Below are positions 26,174 through 34,623 of a stretch of 64,000 bases of DNA, one piece after another. This stretch comes from Paenibacillus phytohabitans (GTDB lineage Bacteria; Bacillota; Bacilli; Paenibacillales; Paenibacillaceae): positions 209,698-273,697 of the forward strand of contig NZ_WHOB01000012.1 in the NCBI RefSeq assembly GCF_013141775.1, read 5' to 3'. Numbering within the stretch: position 1 is the first letter of the stretch; every line of letters begins with the position of its first letter. Made by a program: the position numbers and the translations under genes. The notes below the pieces were generated by a model. That model saw only the letters and a list, made by a program, of their open reading frames with translations, made no database searches and was not told where the DNA came from.

Positions 26174-27790
26174 TTACAGCAGGCGTTCCCGGTATTCCTG
26201 CGGCGTAATCCCGTAATAGTTCTTGAACAGCTTGCTGAAATACGGAGGATTCTGGAAGCCCAGCCGGGCGGCCAGCTCATAAATCCGGATCTCCGTAGAG
26301 CGCAGCAGCACCGCTGCCTGCTCCATCCGGTAACGCATAATGTAATCGCTCAGATTCTCGCCCGTCTCCAGCTTGTACATGGAGGACAGATATACCGCAT
26401 GGAGCTTCACGTGGTCGGCAATGCTCTGCAGGGAGACATCCCGGGCAAGATTCTCCTCAATGAAGCGGTGGATTCTCGCCAGCAGCTGGCGCTTGTGATC
26501 GTTGTATTCCGCATTCTCCGACTGCGCAAGACAGGACAATATCCCCTCCGCCCAGTCCGCAATGGTGGCGGCACTGCGCATGATCCGGGCTGATTCACCA
26601 AGCTCTCCCTTCCCGGATGTCGCCTCCATCAGGGTCTTTCCCTGCTGGTGGGCAATGGCCAGGAAAGCGCTCACCAGCGTATGGTACAGCTCGGCCAGAT
26701 GCTCTTCGGAATCGAGCAGCTTCTCCTCCATTTCGCGGACAATGGCGACCAGCTTACTGCGCACCTCATCCCACCGGCCTCCCTCCATCAGCCGCAGGAA
26801 TGCCGGCGGCGCATAGAGTGAGGTCAAGGTGCGGTCAACCGTCCGGTTGCTGCCCGCTAGAGCCAGGAATTCCTGCTCACTGCGCGGGATTTTCCGGAAT
26901 TCGTTCAGCGACTTGCGGTAGACCTGCGCCAGCTCCAAGGGAAAGCGCAGCGGTTCACTCAGCAAAAGCGAGACCTGCCCCTTGAGTAGGCCGGACACCT
27001 TCAGCTGCAGTTCATGTGCCTTGGTATGCAGAGCCCTCACATCCATTTCACCCATCTCCTGCGGTTGCTCCCGGCTGCGCAGCGCAAAGATGAGATAGCC
27101 ATAGGCATCACGGCAATGCCAGACATCACAGTCCGGCTCCAGAATCTCTGCCGCAATATTCCGCACCGCATATTCAAACAGCAGGGCATCCGGTTCTTCT
27201 CCGCTGCCGAATACCTTCTCGGGCCGCACCATCACCAGCAGCAGCGAATCCTCCGCATGGAAGGGGAGCTGGTACTCCTTCAACCGCTCGGCTAACGCTC
27301 CATTCTCCGGCAGCTGGCCTGACAGCAGATCATTCAGAAATCCCGACCGCAGCATCGGCATATGCTGGTGCAAGGTCCGCCGCGCCCGTTCCTGGGAAGC
27401 AATCTGCTCCCATTCCGTGCGGAGGCCGGCGGCAACCCGCTTCACCTCGGCCAGCAGCTCTTCATCCTTGACCGGCTTCAGCAGATAGCCTACCGTCCGG
27501 TGCTCAATCGCCTGCCGGGCGTATTCAAATTCGCCAAAGCCTGACAGCAGCACACAGCGGGTTCTTGGATAATGCTCATGCACATGCTTGCATAAGGCTA
27601 AACCGTCCATCCCGGGCATGCGGATATCCGTGACCACAATATCGACCGGATGATGCTTCAGCAGCTCTGCCGCCTCCAGACCGGATGCTGCCTGATACAC
27701 ATGCTCCACACCGGCGGAAGCCCAGTCATTCTGGACCATGCTCTTAAGAATCATTGGCTCGTCATCGACGAGCATCAGCTGCATTTTCAC
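26174..27790 (-). CDS. AraC-type response regulator (YesN-like)
   Basis: A response regulator with a receiver domain at the N-terminus (VDDE; phospho-acceptor Asp55 in VVTDIRMPG, numbering from this start) and two AraC helix-turn-helix motifs in the last 100 residues (LQSIADHVKLHAVYLSSMYK and AARLGFQNPPYFSKLFKNYY). The middle 300 residues are a poorly conserved helical linker. I chose the GTG at 27790 because GGAGG lies eight bases before it; the longest frame begins at 27808 and an ATG lies at 27784. The gene overlaps the end of the histidine kinase gene, so the two are coupled. It likely activates the importer and the secreted enzyme in response to a sugar sensed by the kinase. Confidence 0.93.
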   Translation of the reverse strand: MKMQLMLVDDEPMILKSMVQNDWASAGVEHVYQAASGLEAAELLKHHPVDIVVTDIRMPGMDGLALCKHVHEHYPRTRCVLLSGFGEFEYARQAIEHRTVGYLLKPVKDEELLAEVKRVAAGLRTEWEQIASQERARRTLHQHMPMLRSGFLNDLLSGQLPENGALAERLKEYQLPFHAEDSLLLVMVRPEKVFGSGEEPDALLFEYAVRNIAAEILEPDCDVWHCRDAYGYLIFALRSREQPQEMGEMDVRALHTKAHELQLKVSGLLKGQVSLLLSEPLRFPLELAQVYRKSLNEFRKIPRSEQEFLALAGSNRTVDRTLTSLYAPPAFLRLMEGGRWDEVRSKLVAIVREMEEKLLDSEEHLAELYHTLVSAFLAIAHQQGKTLMEATSGKGELGESARIMRSAATIADWAEGILSCLAQSENAEYNDHKRQLLARIHRFIEENLARDVSLQSIADHVKLHAVYLSSMYKLETGENLSDYIMRYRMEQAAVLLRSTEIRIYELAARLGFQNPPYFSKLFKNYYGITPQEYRERLL

Positions 27791-29525
27791 TTGGCTGTCC
27801 TCCTTCATGTTCCCTTTTCCAGCGCAGGGTGACCCGTAAACCGCCCAGACCCGGCGAGGCGTCCAGCCTGATGCCGGACCCCGGACCGTACTGCTGCTTC
27901 AGACGCTGATTGACATTCCACAGGCCGCAGCCTGTCTGCTCATTCATGGGCAGCTCCAGCTCTTTCATATAGCCGGCGATCTGCTCCTCCGTCATGCCCG
28001 CCCCGCTGTCCTCAACCTGCAGCAGATTATACTCCCCTTCTTGTACACCTGTGACCTGTATCGTGCCCGCTCCCGGCTGCGGCTCCACACCATGGATAAT
28101 GGCATTCTCCACTACAGGCTGCAGAAACAACCGGGGGACCGGCTCAGCCAGCATGTCCGGCGGAATATTCAGCCCGAAATCCAGACGCTCCAGTCTGAAG
28201 GCGTAGATATGCAGATAGTTCCTGGCCTGTTGTACCTCTTCCTCCAGGAGCGGACGCTGGTTCTCCACCCGTGTCGTATAGCGGTAATAATCACCCAGAT
28301 GATAGACCATCTCACGGATCGTTTCCGTTTCCCCTGCCTTGGCGCAGGCGGCGATGAAGGAGAGGCAATTGTACAGAAAGTGGGGATGAATCTGGGACTG
28401 CAGCTGCTTCAGTGTTGCGAGCCTGGAACGGTTCTGCTCCTCATAGACGTCATTGATCAAATGCTGGGTCTGCTCGGCCATCTCATTGAACCGCAGGCGC
28501 ATGTAGTCAAATTCGTTATTAAAGCGCTTTCTTATGCGAAAGGAATAATTGCCCCGCTCAAAGCTCCGCAAGCCTTTGACCACCTCTGACACCGGCTTCT
28601 GCACATGCTGGTACAGCAGATAAGAGGCAATAAGCGCCAGCAGGGCCAAGACGACAAAGCTGAGATAGAACATTCTGCGGCTCTGCACAACCGGTGCGTG
28701 AATAACATCAAGCGGGACATAATCCACCAGATAGGCATCCAGGGAAGAGAGATACGCATAGCTGATAAAAGTATCCTCCCCGCCGATTTCCAGGCTCCGG
28801 TGTCCGGATTCCTCCAGCGGATCTTTGAGCAGCCGGCGCCCGGTTTCCCTTGCGGCCGCATCGTCTGCCGATACGGCACCGTAAGCTGTACCGTAAGCCG
28901 TGAGCAGAAAAGCTTTGCCCGGATTATCCTGCTTGTAGTCACCCAGCATCCGCCGGATATTGTCGACCGTGAACCGTACCTCGAATACAGCAACGGGCTC
29001 CTGGTTCTGCTCCTGCGAAAGATAAGGGTCCCAGACGAACATCTGATAATACGGATTCACCGCACCGGTGCCCGGATGCAGCCTCCATACACCCGCGGGA
29101 GACAGCTTCATCTCCTTCATGTCGAACGTGTCGCCCGGATTGGTGGATATACGTCGCCGGCTCTCCGGCAAATAGACGGACAGATCGTTGCGCCAGTTGC
29201 TGGAAAGACTCTGCAGCAGCAGCTTTTCCTTGACCTGTGTCTGGTAGTATAGCGTCTGATAATAATCCTCGGTAAGCAGATTGAGCTGCAAATCCGTAAT
29301 GGAGGAATCTCTCGTCAGCACACTGGAGGATAAGGACAAGCGGTCGATGTTCGACTCAATCTGATTCTTCAGGAAAAACAAGCGGCTTTCGTTGTTATCT
29401 GTAATCTGTCCATCGATGACTTCAAGACTCTTCTCACTGAAATACGTATAGAGCAGAGCCATTGGCAAAATCAGCATAAAAATAACAGCAGTGATTTTGA
29501 CAAATACCGGCCGGTATCTTCGCAT
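27762..29525 (-). CDS. Sensor histidine kinase (YesM-like)
   Basis: A 587-residue membrane kinase. TM1 is at about 11-29 and TM2 at about 286-305, with a large extracytoplasmic sensor between them, then a HAMP linker. The His_kinase domain has the phospho-acceptor His382 in QIHPHFLYN. The ATPase domain has VENAIIHGVEP (N box) and a GxGxG-like GLWNVNQRL segment. GGGGGT precedes the ATG. The YesM/YesN class typically senses sugars outside the cell, often through the binding protein. The gene is coupled to the regulator gene downstream and divergent from the permease genes. Confidence 0.94.
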   Translation of the reverse strand: MRRYRPVFVKITAVIFMLILPMALLYTYFSEKSLEVIDGQITDNNESRLFFLKNQIESNIDRLSLSSSVLTRDSSITDLQLNLLTEDYYQTLYYQTQVKEKLLLQSLSSNWRNDLSVYLPESRRRISTNPGDTFDMKEMKLSPAGVWRLHPGTGAVNPYYQMFVWDPYLSQEQNQEPVAVFEVRFTVDNIRRMLGDYKQDNPGKAFLLTAYGTAYGAVSADDAAARETGRRLLKDPLEESGHRSLEIGGEDTFISYAYLSSLDAYLVDYVPLDVIHAPVVQSRRMFYLSFVVLALLALIASYLLYQHVQKPVSEVVKGLRSFERGNYSFRIRKRFNNEFDYMRLRFNEMAEQTQHLINDVYEEQNRSRLATLKQLQSQIHPHFLYNCLSFIAACAKAGETETIREMVYHLGDYYRYTTRVENQRPLLEEEVQQARNYLHIYAFRLERLDFGLNIPPDMLAEPVPRLFLQPVVENAIIHGVEPQPGAGTIQVTGVQEGEYNLLQVEDSGAGMTEEQIAGYMKELELPMNEQTGCGLWNVNQRLKQQYGPGSGIRLDASPGLGGLRVTLRWKREHEGGQPSENAADARR

Positions 29526-29552
29526 GGCAGCACCCCCTTAACAAATTGACAG

Positions 29553-29578
29553 TTACCTTAAATATCTATATCTGTACA
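29553..29578 (+). promoter_or_regulatory. Candidate response-regulator site upstream of the permease genes
   Basis: TTACC (29553-29557) and GTACA (29574-29578) are separated by 16 bases. The same two boxes with the same spacing occur upstream of both promoters of the second polysaccharide locus (minus strand at 42424-42399 and 50280-50255). No other gene-like content lies in 29526-29646. Confidence 0.4.
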
Positions 29579-29646
29579 GTTCAGGATTGTCAAGCCTAAT
29601 ATGGTTGTAGAATCCGCAAGCGGCGGACATTTAGGAGGAGACCCGT

Positions 29647-30600
29647 ATGAAGCCAGGCACAGATATGGCGGCCAATGCCGCTCCCAAGGCCAATCCCGGA
29701 ACCGGCACAATAGCCAGGCAGTTTGCCGCCACATGGAGGCTGCATCTTATGCTGGTGCCAGCAGTGCTCGTCGCGCTGATATTCAAATATGCCCCTATGC
29801 CGGGCATCATCATTGCTTTTCAGGACTTCAAGCCCTGGAAGGGCATTTCCGGCTCTTCGTGGGTGGGCTGGAGCAATTTCGAGCTGATTTTCTCGATGCA
29901 TGATTCCCGGCAGGTCATTCTCAACACACTGATTATCTCCTGTCTCAAAATCGCCTTCGGGCTCGTAGTTCCGGTGATATTCGCCCTTCTGCTCAACGAA
30001 ATCCGCCAGACGGGGCTTAAGCGTTCGGTTCAAACCCTGGTCTATCTGCCCCATTTCATGTCATGGGTGATTCTGGGCGGCATTCTCCTTGATCTCTTGT
30101 CCCTGGAAGGGATTGTGAACCAGCTGCTCAGCTTCTTCCACATGCAGCCCGTGATGTTCCTCAGTGAAGGGAACTGGTTCCGCTTCACTGTCATTCTGAG
30201 CGACTTGTGGAAGGAATTCGGCTTCAGCGCCATCGTCTTCCTGGCCTCGCTGTCCGGCATCAATCCCGCGCTCTACGAAGCGGCAGAGATTGACGGGGCG
30301 GGCCGCATGAAGCAGACTCTCTACATCACGCTCCCCTCGATGCTGCCGATCATCGTTGTGGTCTTCACCCTGTCGCTGGGTAACATGCTGAACGCCAACT
30401 TCGACCAGATCTATAATCTGATCAATTCCCTGGTGCTGGACAAGGGCGATATTATCGATACGTATGTCTACCGTTCTTTCCAGGAAGGCCAATATAGCCT
30501 GTCCACCGCCGTCGGCCTGTTCAAGTCAGTAATCGGCTTTATCATGATTGGAGGAGGCTACTATTCAGCCTACAAGTGGGCAAATTACCGGATTTTCTGA
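29647..30600 (+). CDS. ABC sugar transporter permease (LplB-like)
   Basis: A 317-residue inner membrane permease with six predicted transmembrane segments and the EAA loop typical of binding-protein-dependent permeases (LYEAAEIDGAGRMKQTLYITLP). AGGAGGAGA precedes the ATG. It opens a two-gene unit with the second permease, divergent from the kinase, regulator and binding-protein genes that complete the system. As usual for this class, no ATPase gene lies nearby; an MsmX-type shared ATPase elsewhere is expected. Confidence 0.94.
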   Translation: MKPGTDMAANAAPKANPGTGTIARQFAATWRLHLMLVPAVLVALIFKYAPMPGIIIAFQDFKPWKGISGSSWVGWSNFELIFSMHDSRQVILNTLIISCLKIAFGLVVPVIFALLLNEIRQTGLKRSVQTLVYLPHFMSWVILGGILLDLLSLEGIVNQLLSFFHMQPVMFLSEGNWFRFTVILSDLWKEFGFSAIVFLASLSGINPALYEAAEIDGAGRMKQTLYITLPSMLPIIVVVFTLSLGNMLNANFDQIYNLINSLVLDKGDIIDTYVYRSFQEGQYSLSTAVGLFKSVIGFIMIGGGYYSAYKWANYRIF

Positions 30601-30632
30601 CATGCTTGTCAATTTGAAGGAGGAAAGGCCTC

Positions 30633-31511
30633 ATGTACCATAAAAACCCGACCTACCGCATATTCTATCTGTTCAATATCGCTTTTCTTGTGCTGATATC
30701 CGTGGTCTGCGTGCTGCCGCTGCTCCATATCTTTGCGGTGTCCCTCAGCGGTAAATCGGCAGCAGATTCCAACCTGGTCGGACTGATCCCCGTGGATTTC
30801 TCTTTGGATGGATATCTGCGTACCTTCGAGAATAGTAATTTCCTGTCGGCACTTAAAATCTCGGTGCTGCGCAGCGCTGTCGGCACGATACTGGCCATGT
30901 GCGTAACGGTGCTGGCCGCCTTCCCCCTCTCGCGGAATTCCAAGGAATTCCGCGGACGCAGCTTCTATGTATGGTTCTTTCTGATTATTATGATCTTCGA
31001 CGCCGGGCTCGTCCCGCATTATATCCTGATGGAGAAGATCAATCTGATCAACTCCTTCTGGATCTTCATCCTCCCGGGCCTGGTCAATGTATGGAATATC
31101 ATCCTGATGATGAATTTCTTCCGGGCATTGCCGCGCGACCTGGATGAAGCCGCGATTATGGACGGTGCAACCTCCTTCCAGATTATGTCCAGAATTTATC
31201 TGCCCGTATCGCTCCCGGCCATCGCCACCCTGTCCCTATTCACCCTTGTCGGCCATTGGAATGCCTGGTTTGACGGTATGCTCTATATGACCTCGCCCGA
31301 CCGCTGGCCCCTCGCCACGCTGCTGCAGACCATCGTCGTTGTGCAGGACTTCAGCAAGACCGGCATCCGCTTCGAGGATCTGCAAACGCTCTCCAACCGT
31401 AGCGTCAAATCCGCGCAAATCTTCATCGCCATGCTGCCCATCCTGCTGGTCTATCCTTTTCTCCAGCGCTTTTTCGTCAAGGGCATCGTGCTTGGTGCCG
31501 TTAAGGAGTAA
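30633..31511 (+). CDS. ABC sugar transporter permease (LplC/YtcP-like)
   Basis: A 292-residue permease, partner of the preceding one, with six hydrophobic segments and the EAA loop DEAAIMDGATSFQIMSRIYL. It begins 32 bases after the first permease with GAAGGAGG as ribosome-binding site, and is followed by a strong terminator. The C-terminus FFVKGIVLGAVKE is typical of the CarQ/LplC group. Together they should form the membrane channel for the oligosaccharide bound by the lipoprotein encoded at 24335-26062. Confidence 0.94.
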   Translation: MYHKNPTYRIFYLFNIAFLVLISVVCVLPLLHIFAVSLSGKSAADSNLVGLIPVDFSLDGYLRTFENSNFLSALKISVLRSAVGTILAMCVTVLAAFPLSRNSKEFRGRSFYVWFFLIIMIFDAGLVPHYILMEKINLINSFWIFILPGLVNVWNIILMMNFFRALPRDLDEAAIMDGATSFQIMSRIYLPVSLPAIATLSLFTLVGHWNAWFDGMLYMTSPDRWPLATLLQTIVVVQDFSKTGIRFEDLQTLSNRSVKSAQIFIAMLPILLVYPFLQRFFVKGIVLGAVKE

Positions 31512-31605
31512 GATGAGCCAGTCCTGGTTCTACAGCAAATAATCAGTCGGATTTCCTCTACGTTCATCAGCTCAGCATGTTTAGCTTATATGAGATATTT
31601 GTTCC

Positions 31606-31654
31606 CTTAAACGCAGAAAAACCCGCGCTCGGCGCGGGTTTTTCTGCGTTTAAG
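31606..31654. terminator. Perfect bidirectional intrinsic terminator
   Basis: Exact 23-base arms (31606-31628 and 31632-31654) around the loop TCG. The core CCCGCGC/GCGCGGG is flanked by A and T tracts within the stem, so it can stop transcription from both the permease genes and the minus-strand peptide gene. Confidence 0.92.
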
Positions 31655-31678
31655 TTATTTCTTTTGACAAAGCTCAGA

Positions 31679-31828
31679 TCAGTGTCCTGCCCCGTGATTA
31701 TTAATGGTAATAAGGTTAGATGCCGTATTTACATTTGGACTGCTACTATCTGCTGCACTTGCGGAAGTTGAGATTACGACAGAACTAATCAACAATGCGA
31801 CTGTTAATAACAAGCATGTTCTTTTCAT
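31679..31828 (-). CDS. Small secreted Phr-like signalling peptide precursor (49 residues)
   Basis: Too short for ordinary gene calling. From the ATG at 31828 the frame runs 49 codons to TGA. It encodes a clear signal peptide (MKRTCLLLTVALLISSV...TSASA, cleavage expected after ASA near residue 25) and a short Ser/Asn-rich tail ending in NNHGAGH. GGGAG lies 11 bases before the start. The gene overlaps the 3' end of the TPR receptor gene by 44 bases in another frame, the typical layout of rap-phr and other RRNPP receptor-peptide pairs. The mature signal is probably the last 5-7 residues, re-imported by an Opp system. The terminator 24 bases beyond the stop closes the unit. The pairing is inferred from layout. 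Confidence 0.8.
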   Translation of the reverse strand: MKRTCLLLTVALLISSVVISTSASAADSSSPNVNTASNLITINNHGAGH

Positions 31829-32630
31829 CTTTTAAAAACTCCCTCTCTAAGATATTTTGCATGATCCTACGGTGTCTCTCTAGTTGTGAGGTTGAAGCAT
31901 AGGGCCTGACGAGTTCATAAAATGCAGTCGTCTTCCTAAAGCCTGTCCCGTCTTCAAGATTATCACTTAATATCAAATTATCCAATATTAGGTTTATGGC
32001 ATCGACAATTTTTTCCCTCTTATATAAATAAATGGATTGTAAATAGATGTAATCTATATAGTACCTTACATCTTCCCGTTTCTCTTTGCTGCCTATTTCT
32101 TCGACTTGCTCCTTAAATTCTTCAAGCACCCAATCGATAGGGTAATTATATTTAATTGCGGATTCTAACACTGTGATTAAGCCTGCCAGAAGTTCTTCTT
32201 TATCACTCTTGAGGATAAATTCCACATAGTCAGACAGAACATTCGTTTTTCCTTCAAGCAGATCCAGAACGTAGGTGTTTGCTACAGCAATATTCTTATA
32301 GTATTCGACCTCTGCAAGCCCCTCTTCGTTTAATTCTTTAATCCAGCTCAAGTCTGCATATCGGCTGATGCATTTCCTTGACTCAGAATAATCACCTAAT
32401 TTCTGATAAGCAATCCCTTTCATGCACGAACTGTAACCAAAGTAATAGGCTATGTGTCTTTTTCCGTTTTTGCTGTTGGCGCTATGTTGCTGTGTGGAGT
32501 CATATGTAATGGCCGCGAGTTCAAAGAGCTTGTCTGAAATTTCGATGATTGCTGCCCAGTTTTCCCATGAAAACGAGACTTTAATCATATTTGTTAAAGA
32601 ATCTGAATCCATCCCATCCAGTTGTAGCAA
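31785..32630 (-). CDS. TPR-containing peptide receptor of the RRNPP type, lacking an N-terminal HTH
   Basis: A 281-residue, all-helical protein resembling the TPR half of Paenibacillus quorum-sensing regulators (AYYFGYSSCMKGIAYQKLGD, then AEVEYYKNIAVANTYVLDLL and GLITVLESAIKYNYPIDWVL). Those proteins usually carry a helix-turn-helix of about 70 residues in front, which is absent here. The start is TTG at 32630, after AAAGGAG at 11 bases, and a near-consensus promoter sits immediately upstream, so the short form looks intended rather than broken. It is AT-rich compared with its neighbours, suggesting acquisition. It could act like Rap by binding a partner protein, or be a decayed regulator. 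The overlapping secreted peptide gene at its 3' end supports a signalling role. Confidence 0.75.
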   Translation of the reverse strand: MLQLDGMDSDSLTNMIKVSFSWENWAAIIEISDKLFELAAITYDSTQQHSANSKNGKRHIAYYFGYSSCMKGIAYQKLGDYSESRKCISRYADLSWIKELNEEGLAEVEYYKNIAVANTYVLDLLEGKTNVLSDYVEFILKSDKEELLAGLITVLESAIKYNYPIDWVLEEFKEQVEEIGSKEKREDVRYYIDYIYLQSIYLYKREKIVDAINLILDNLILSDNLEDGTGFRKTTAFYELVRPYASTSQLERHRRIMQNILEREFLKDEKNMLVINSRIVD

Positions 32631-32667
32631 TTTCTATTTCACTCCTTTACATTCCATTATATACCAG

Positions 32668-32696
32668 ATTATAGACCTCGTTCTTCCTACGGTCAA
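32668..32696 (-). promoter_or_regulatory. Near-consensus sigma-A promoter of the TPR receptor gene
   Basis: On the minus strand TTGACC (32696-32691) and TATAAT (32673-32668) are 17 bases apart, placing the transcript start about 30 bases before the TTG start codon. The remaining stretch to 32827 is AT-rich and holds no gene. Confidence 0.75.
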
Positions 32697-32827
32697 TTAT
32701 TTTGCATAAAAAATCCCCTAAACCTATATTATTTTACCATAATAACCCATATAATTAACAATTGTGACACATTTCACCTGCATTAAATGCAAGAAAGGCA
32801 TTCAACTCCTCTGCAATGAAACGGAAC

Positions 32828-32870
32828 AAAAAAGCCACAACCGGGACATTGCTTTTTCCGGCTGTGGCTT
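32828..32870 (-). terminator. Intrinsic terminator of the GH locus
   Basis: The stem AAGCCACAACCGG/CCGGCTGTGGCTT has one G-U pair, and on the minus strand six T follow. It lies about 40 bases behind the GH127-like gene, the last gene of the second polysaccharide locus. Confidence 0.88.
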
Positions 32871-32908
32871 CTGTTTGTAACTTTGTAAACTTGTATCTGT
32901 GGCTGCCG

Positions 32909-34621
32909 TTACTTTTTGTCCTGCGCCTGCTGGGTAGGACCATAATTGGCGGCTCCGGTGAAGTGAACATCTACCGCAGACGGATAGGTTTTCGGTAGCT
33001 GTAAATCCCGCTGGTACAGTCTCAAGTGCTCTCCGCGCGGAAGCATATCGATGACGTCACAGCCTCTCCAGGATACCGAATACTCTTTGCCCCGCACCGT
33101 TTCTTGGACCACCGCCGTTTCGACAGGATGCTCCAGCTCGACAATATCTCCCGCAGCTACATTGCGGAATACCGCCAGATTACCCTCCCTTGAGGCTGCG
33201 CATTCTACTCCATTAATCTTCGTGCTGAGGTCCTGCCCCATCCAGTCGTACAACCGTACCGCTACATCACAGCGCATCTTGGGCCTGATGGAAATATAGC
33301 CTGTATCGGGGTAATTCATGCTTACCGTCGATTCCTCCGTCTCCTTATCCACGGGGATATTGACGAGTACTCTCCCATCACAGAATTCCACGGCCCGATT
33401 CCATACGATCTCCAGTGCCACCGGAGCCATGCCGACGCAGCAGCCCGCAATAGAGCGGAATTTGGACAATGAGATGGAGTTAACGAGGGAACCGCCGGTG
33501 AAGCCGCCAATCATTCTCTTGTCAATCTCCCTGTAGGTGACTCCCTCCCCGTCAGGCAGGGTATTGTCTGTCACTACATAGGAAGATACCTTGACCTGGT
33601 TCTCCACCAGCTGGTTCCGTGCAAACAGGGTCATATCACCCCAGTATTCCTCGTACCCGGCCAGAATCAATTCATTGGCGCATTCAATCATATCCTTGAT
33701 GCAGCAGGTTTCACAGTGCTCTTCATGCTGGGGATGCCACTGGGCATATTCGGGCACCCAGCCGAAGGAGGAGGACAGGGAACGGATATAATCATATATC
33801 CCTTTGCCTGCGGCAATATACTGCCCGGTCCCTGTGATACGTCCAAGACGGACCAGACCCGAGGCCACCCAGCCCGCGGAATGGACATGGCCGAAAAACT
33901 CCATTTTGTAATTAAAATACCGTGAAGGTCCTAAGAGGTGGTTGGCAATGCCGACCGCCAGATCAAGCGCTACCCCGTCTCCGGCGATCTCATATCTGCG
34001 CACCAGGGAGTGAAGAATAATAGCATTGCGGATTGCCTGCTCCCCCCGCCCGGTATGCCGGGACAGATCGAACCCGCCGTCTTTCAAATACACGTCATTG
34101 GGGAATTCGTACACCGGCTCCTTTTCCTCATAATCGCCTGACCAGAAGGTACGGACCTTTCTTTCGATGACCAGGGAGCGGAGCCCTCTTACAAGCTCGG
34201 ACGCCCTCTTATCCGGCTCCGGGTCCAGAGGATTGTTCTCCACCATCCGGTTCAGCGCCGGAAGAATATAGCCCATTTCATGAAATGAGCTGTGATTCGT
34301 ATGGGTCCAGGGGTATGGCTCATGAAAGCGAAGCCCGTGCTCTCCCCAGGACTTCATGAGATGGCGGGAAAAGGAGGACTGAACCTCTGCTCCCTCTTCC
34401 GTTTTCAGCATTTTGCGGACGGCGTCAATGGCTTCATACCATGAGCCGACCAGCTCGGCATCATCCACCCGGCAATGAGCGGCTTCAGCTGGTTTTTTAT
34501 GAGGCAGCACCAGCCAGTACGGAAGGTTATCTTCCTTTTCATCTACCATGGATGTCAGATATCCCAGAACAAGCTTAGCATTTCGTAAAGGCTCGAATTT
34601 CTCATATAACGGAGTTGACAT
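32909..34621 (-). CDS. GH127-like beta-L-arabinofuranosidase-type hydrolase, cytoplasmic
   Basis: A 570-residue protein without a signal peptide. The N-terminal 390 residues look like an (alpha/alpha)6 barrel. Glu304-x-Cys306 (in CETCC, 303-307) and Cys394-Cys395 (in AGCCVG) match the Glu, Cys and Cys-Cys zinc/nucleophile arrangement of GH127 enzymes such as HypBA1. A beta-sandwich follows (RVLVNIPVDKETEE, GYISIRPKMRCDVAVRLYDW). Sequence around these residues otherwise differs from classical GH127, so it may be a distant branch. The start lies two bases after the GH115 stop with GGAGGG before it, so the genes are coupled. It probably trims imported arabinose-bearing oligosaccharides after the secreted enzymes have acted. 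Family fairly likely, substrate inferred. Confidence 0.78.
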   Translation of the reverse strand: MSTPLYEKFEPLRNAKLVLGYLTSMVDEKEDNLPYWLVLPHKKPAEAAHCRVDDAELVGSWYEAIDAVRKMLKTEEGAEVQSSFSRHLMKSWGEHGLRFHEPYPWTHTNHSSFHEMGYILPALNRMVENNPLDPEPDKRASELVRGLRSLVIERKVRTFWSGDYEEKEPVYEFPNDVYLKDGGFDLSRHTGRGEQAIRNAIILHSLVRRYEIAGDGVALDLAVGIANHLLGPSRYFNYKMEFFGHVHSAGWVASGLVRLGRITGTGQYIAAGKGIYDYIRSLSSSFGWVPEYAQWHPQHEEHCETCCIKDMIECANELILAGYEEYWGDMTLFARNQLVENQVKVSSYVVTDNTLPDGEGVTYREIDKRMIGGFTGGSLVNSISLSKFRSIAGCCVGMAPVALEIVWNRAVEFCDGRVLVNIPVDKETEESTVSMNYPDTGYISIRPKMRCDVAVRLYDWMGQDLSTKINGVECAASREGNLAVFRNVAAGDIVELEHPVETAVVQETVRGKEYSVSWRGCDVIDMLPRGEHLRLYQRDLQLPKTYPSAVDVHFTGAANYGPTQQAQDKK

Positions 34622-34623
34622 AT

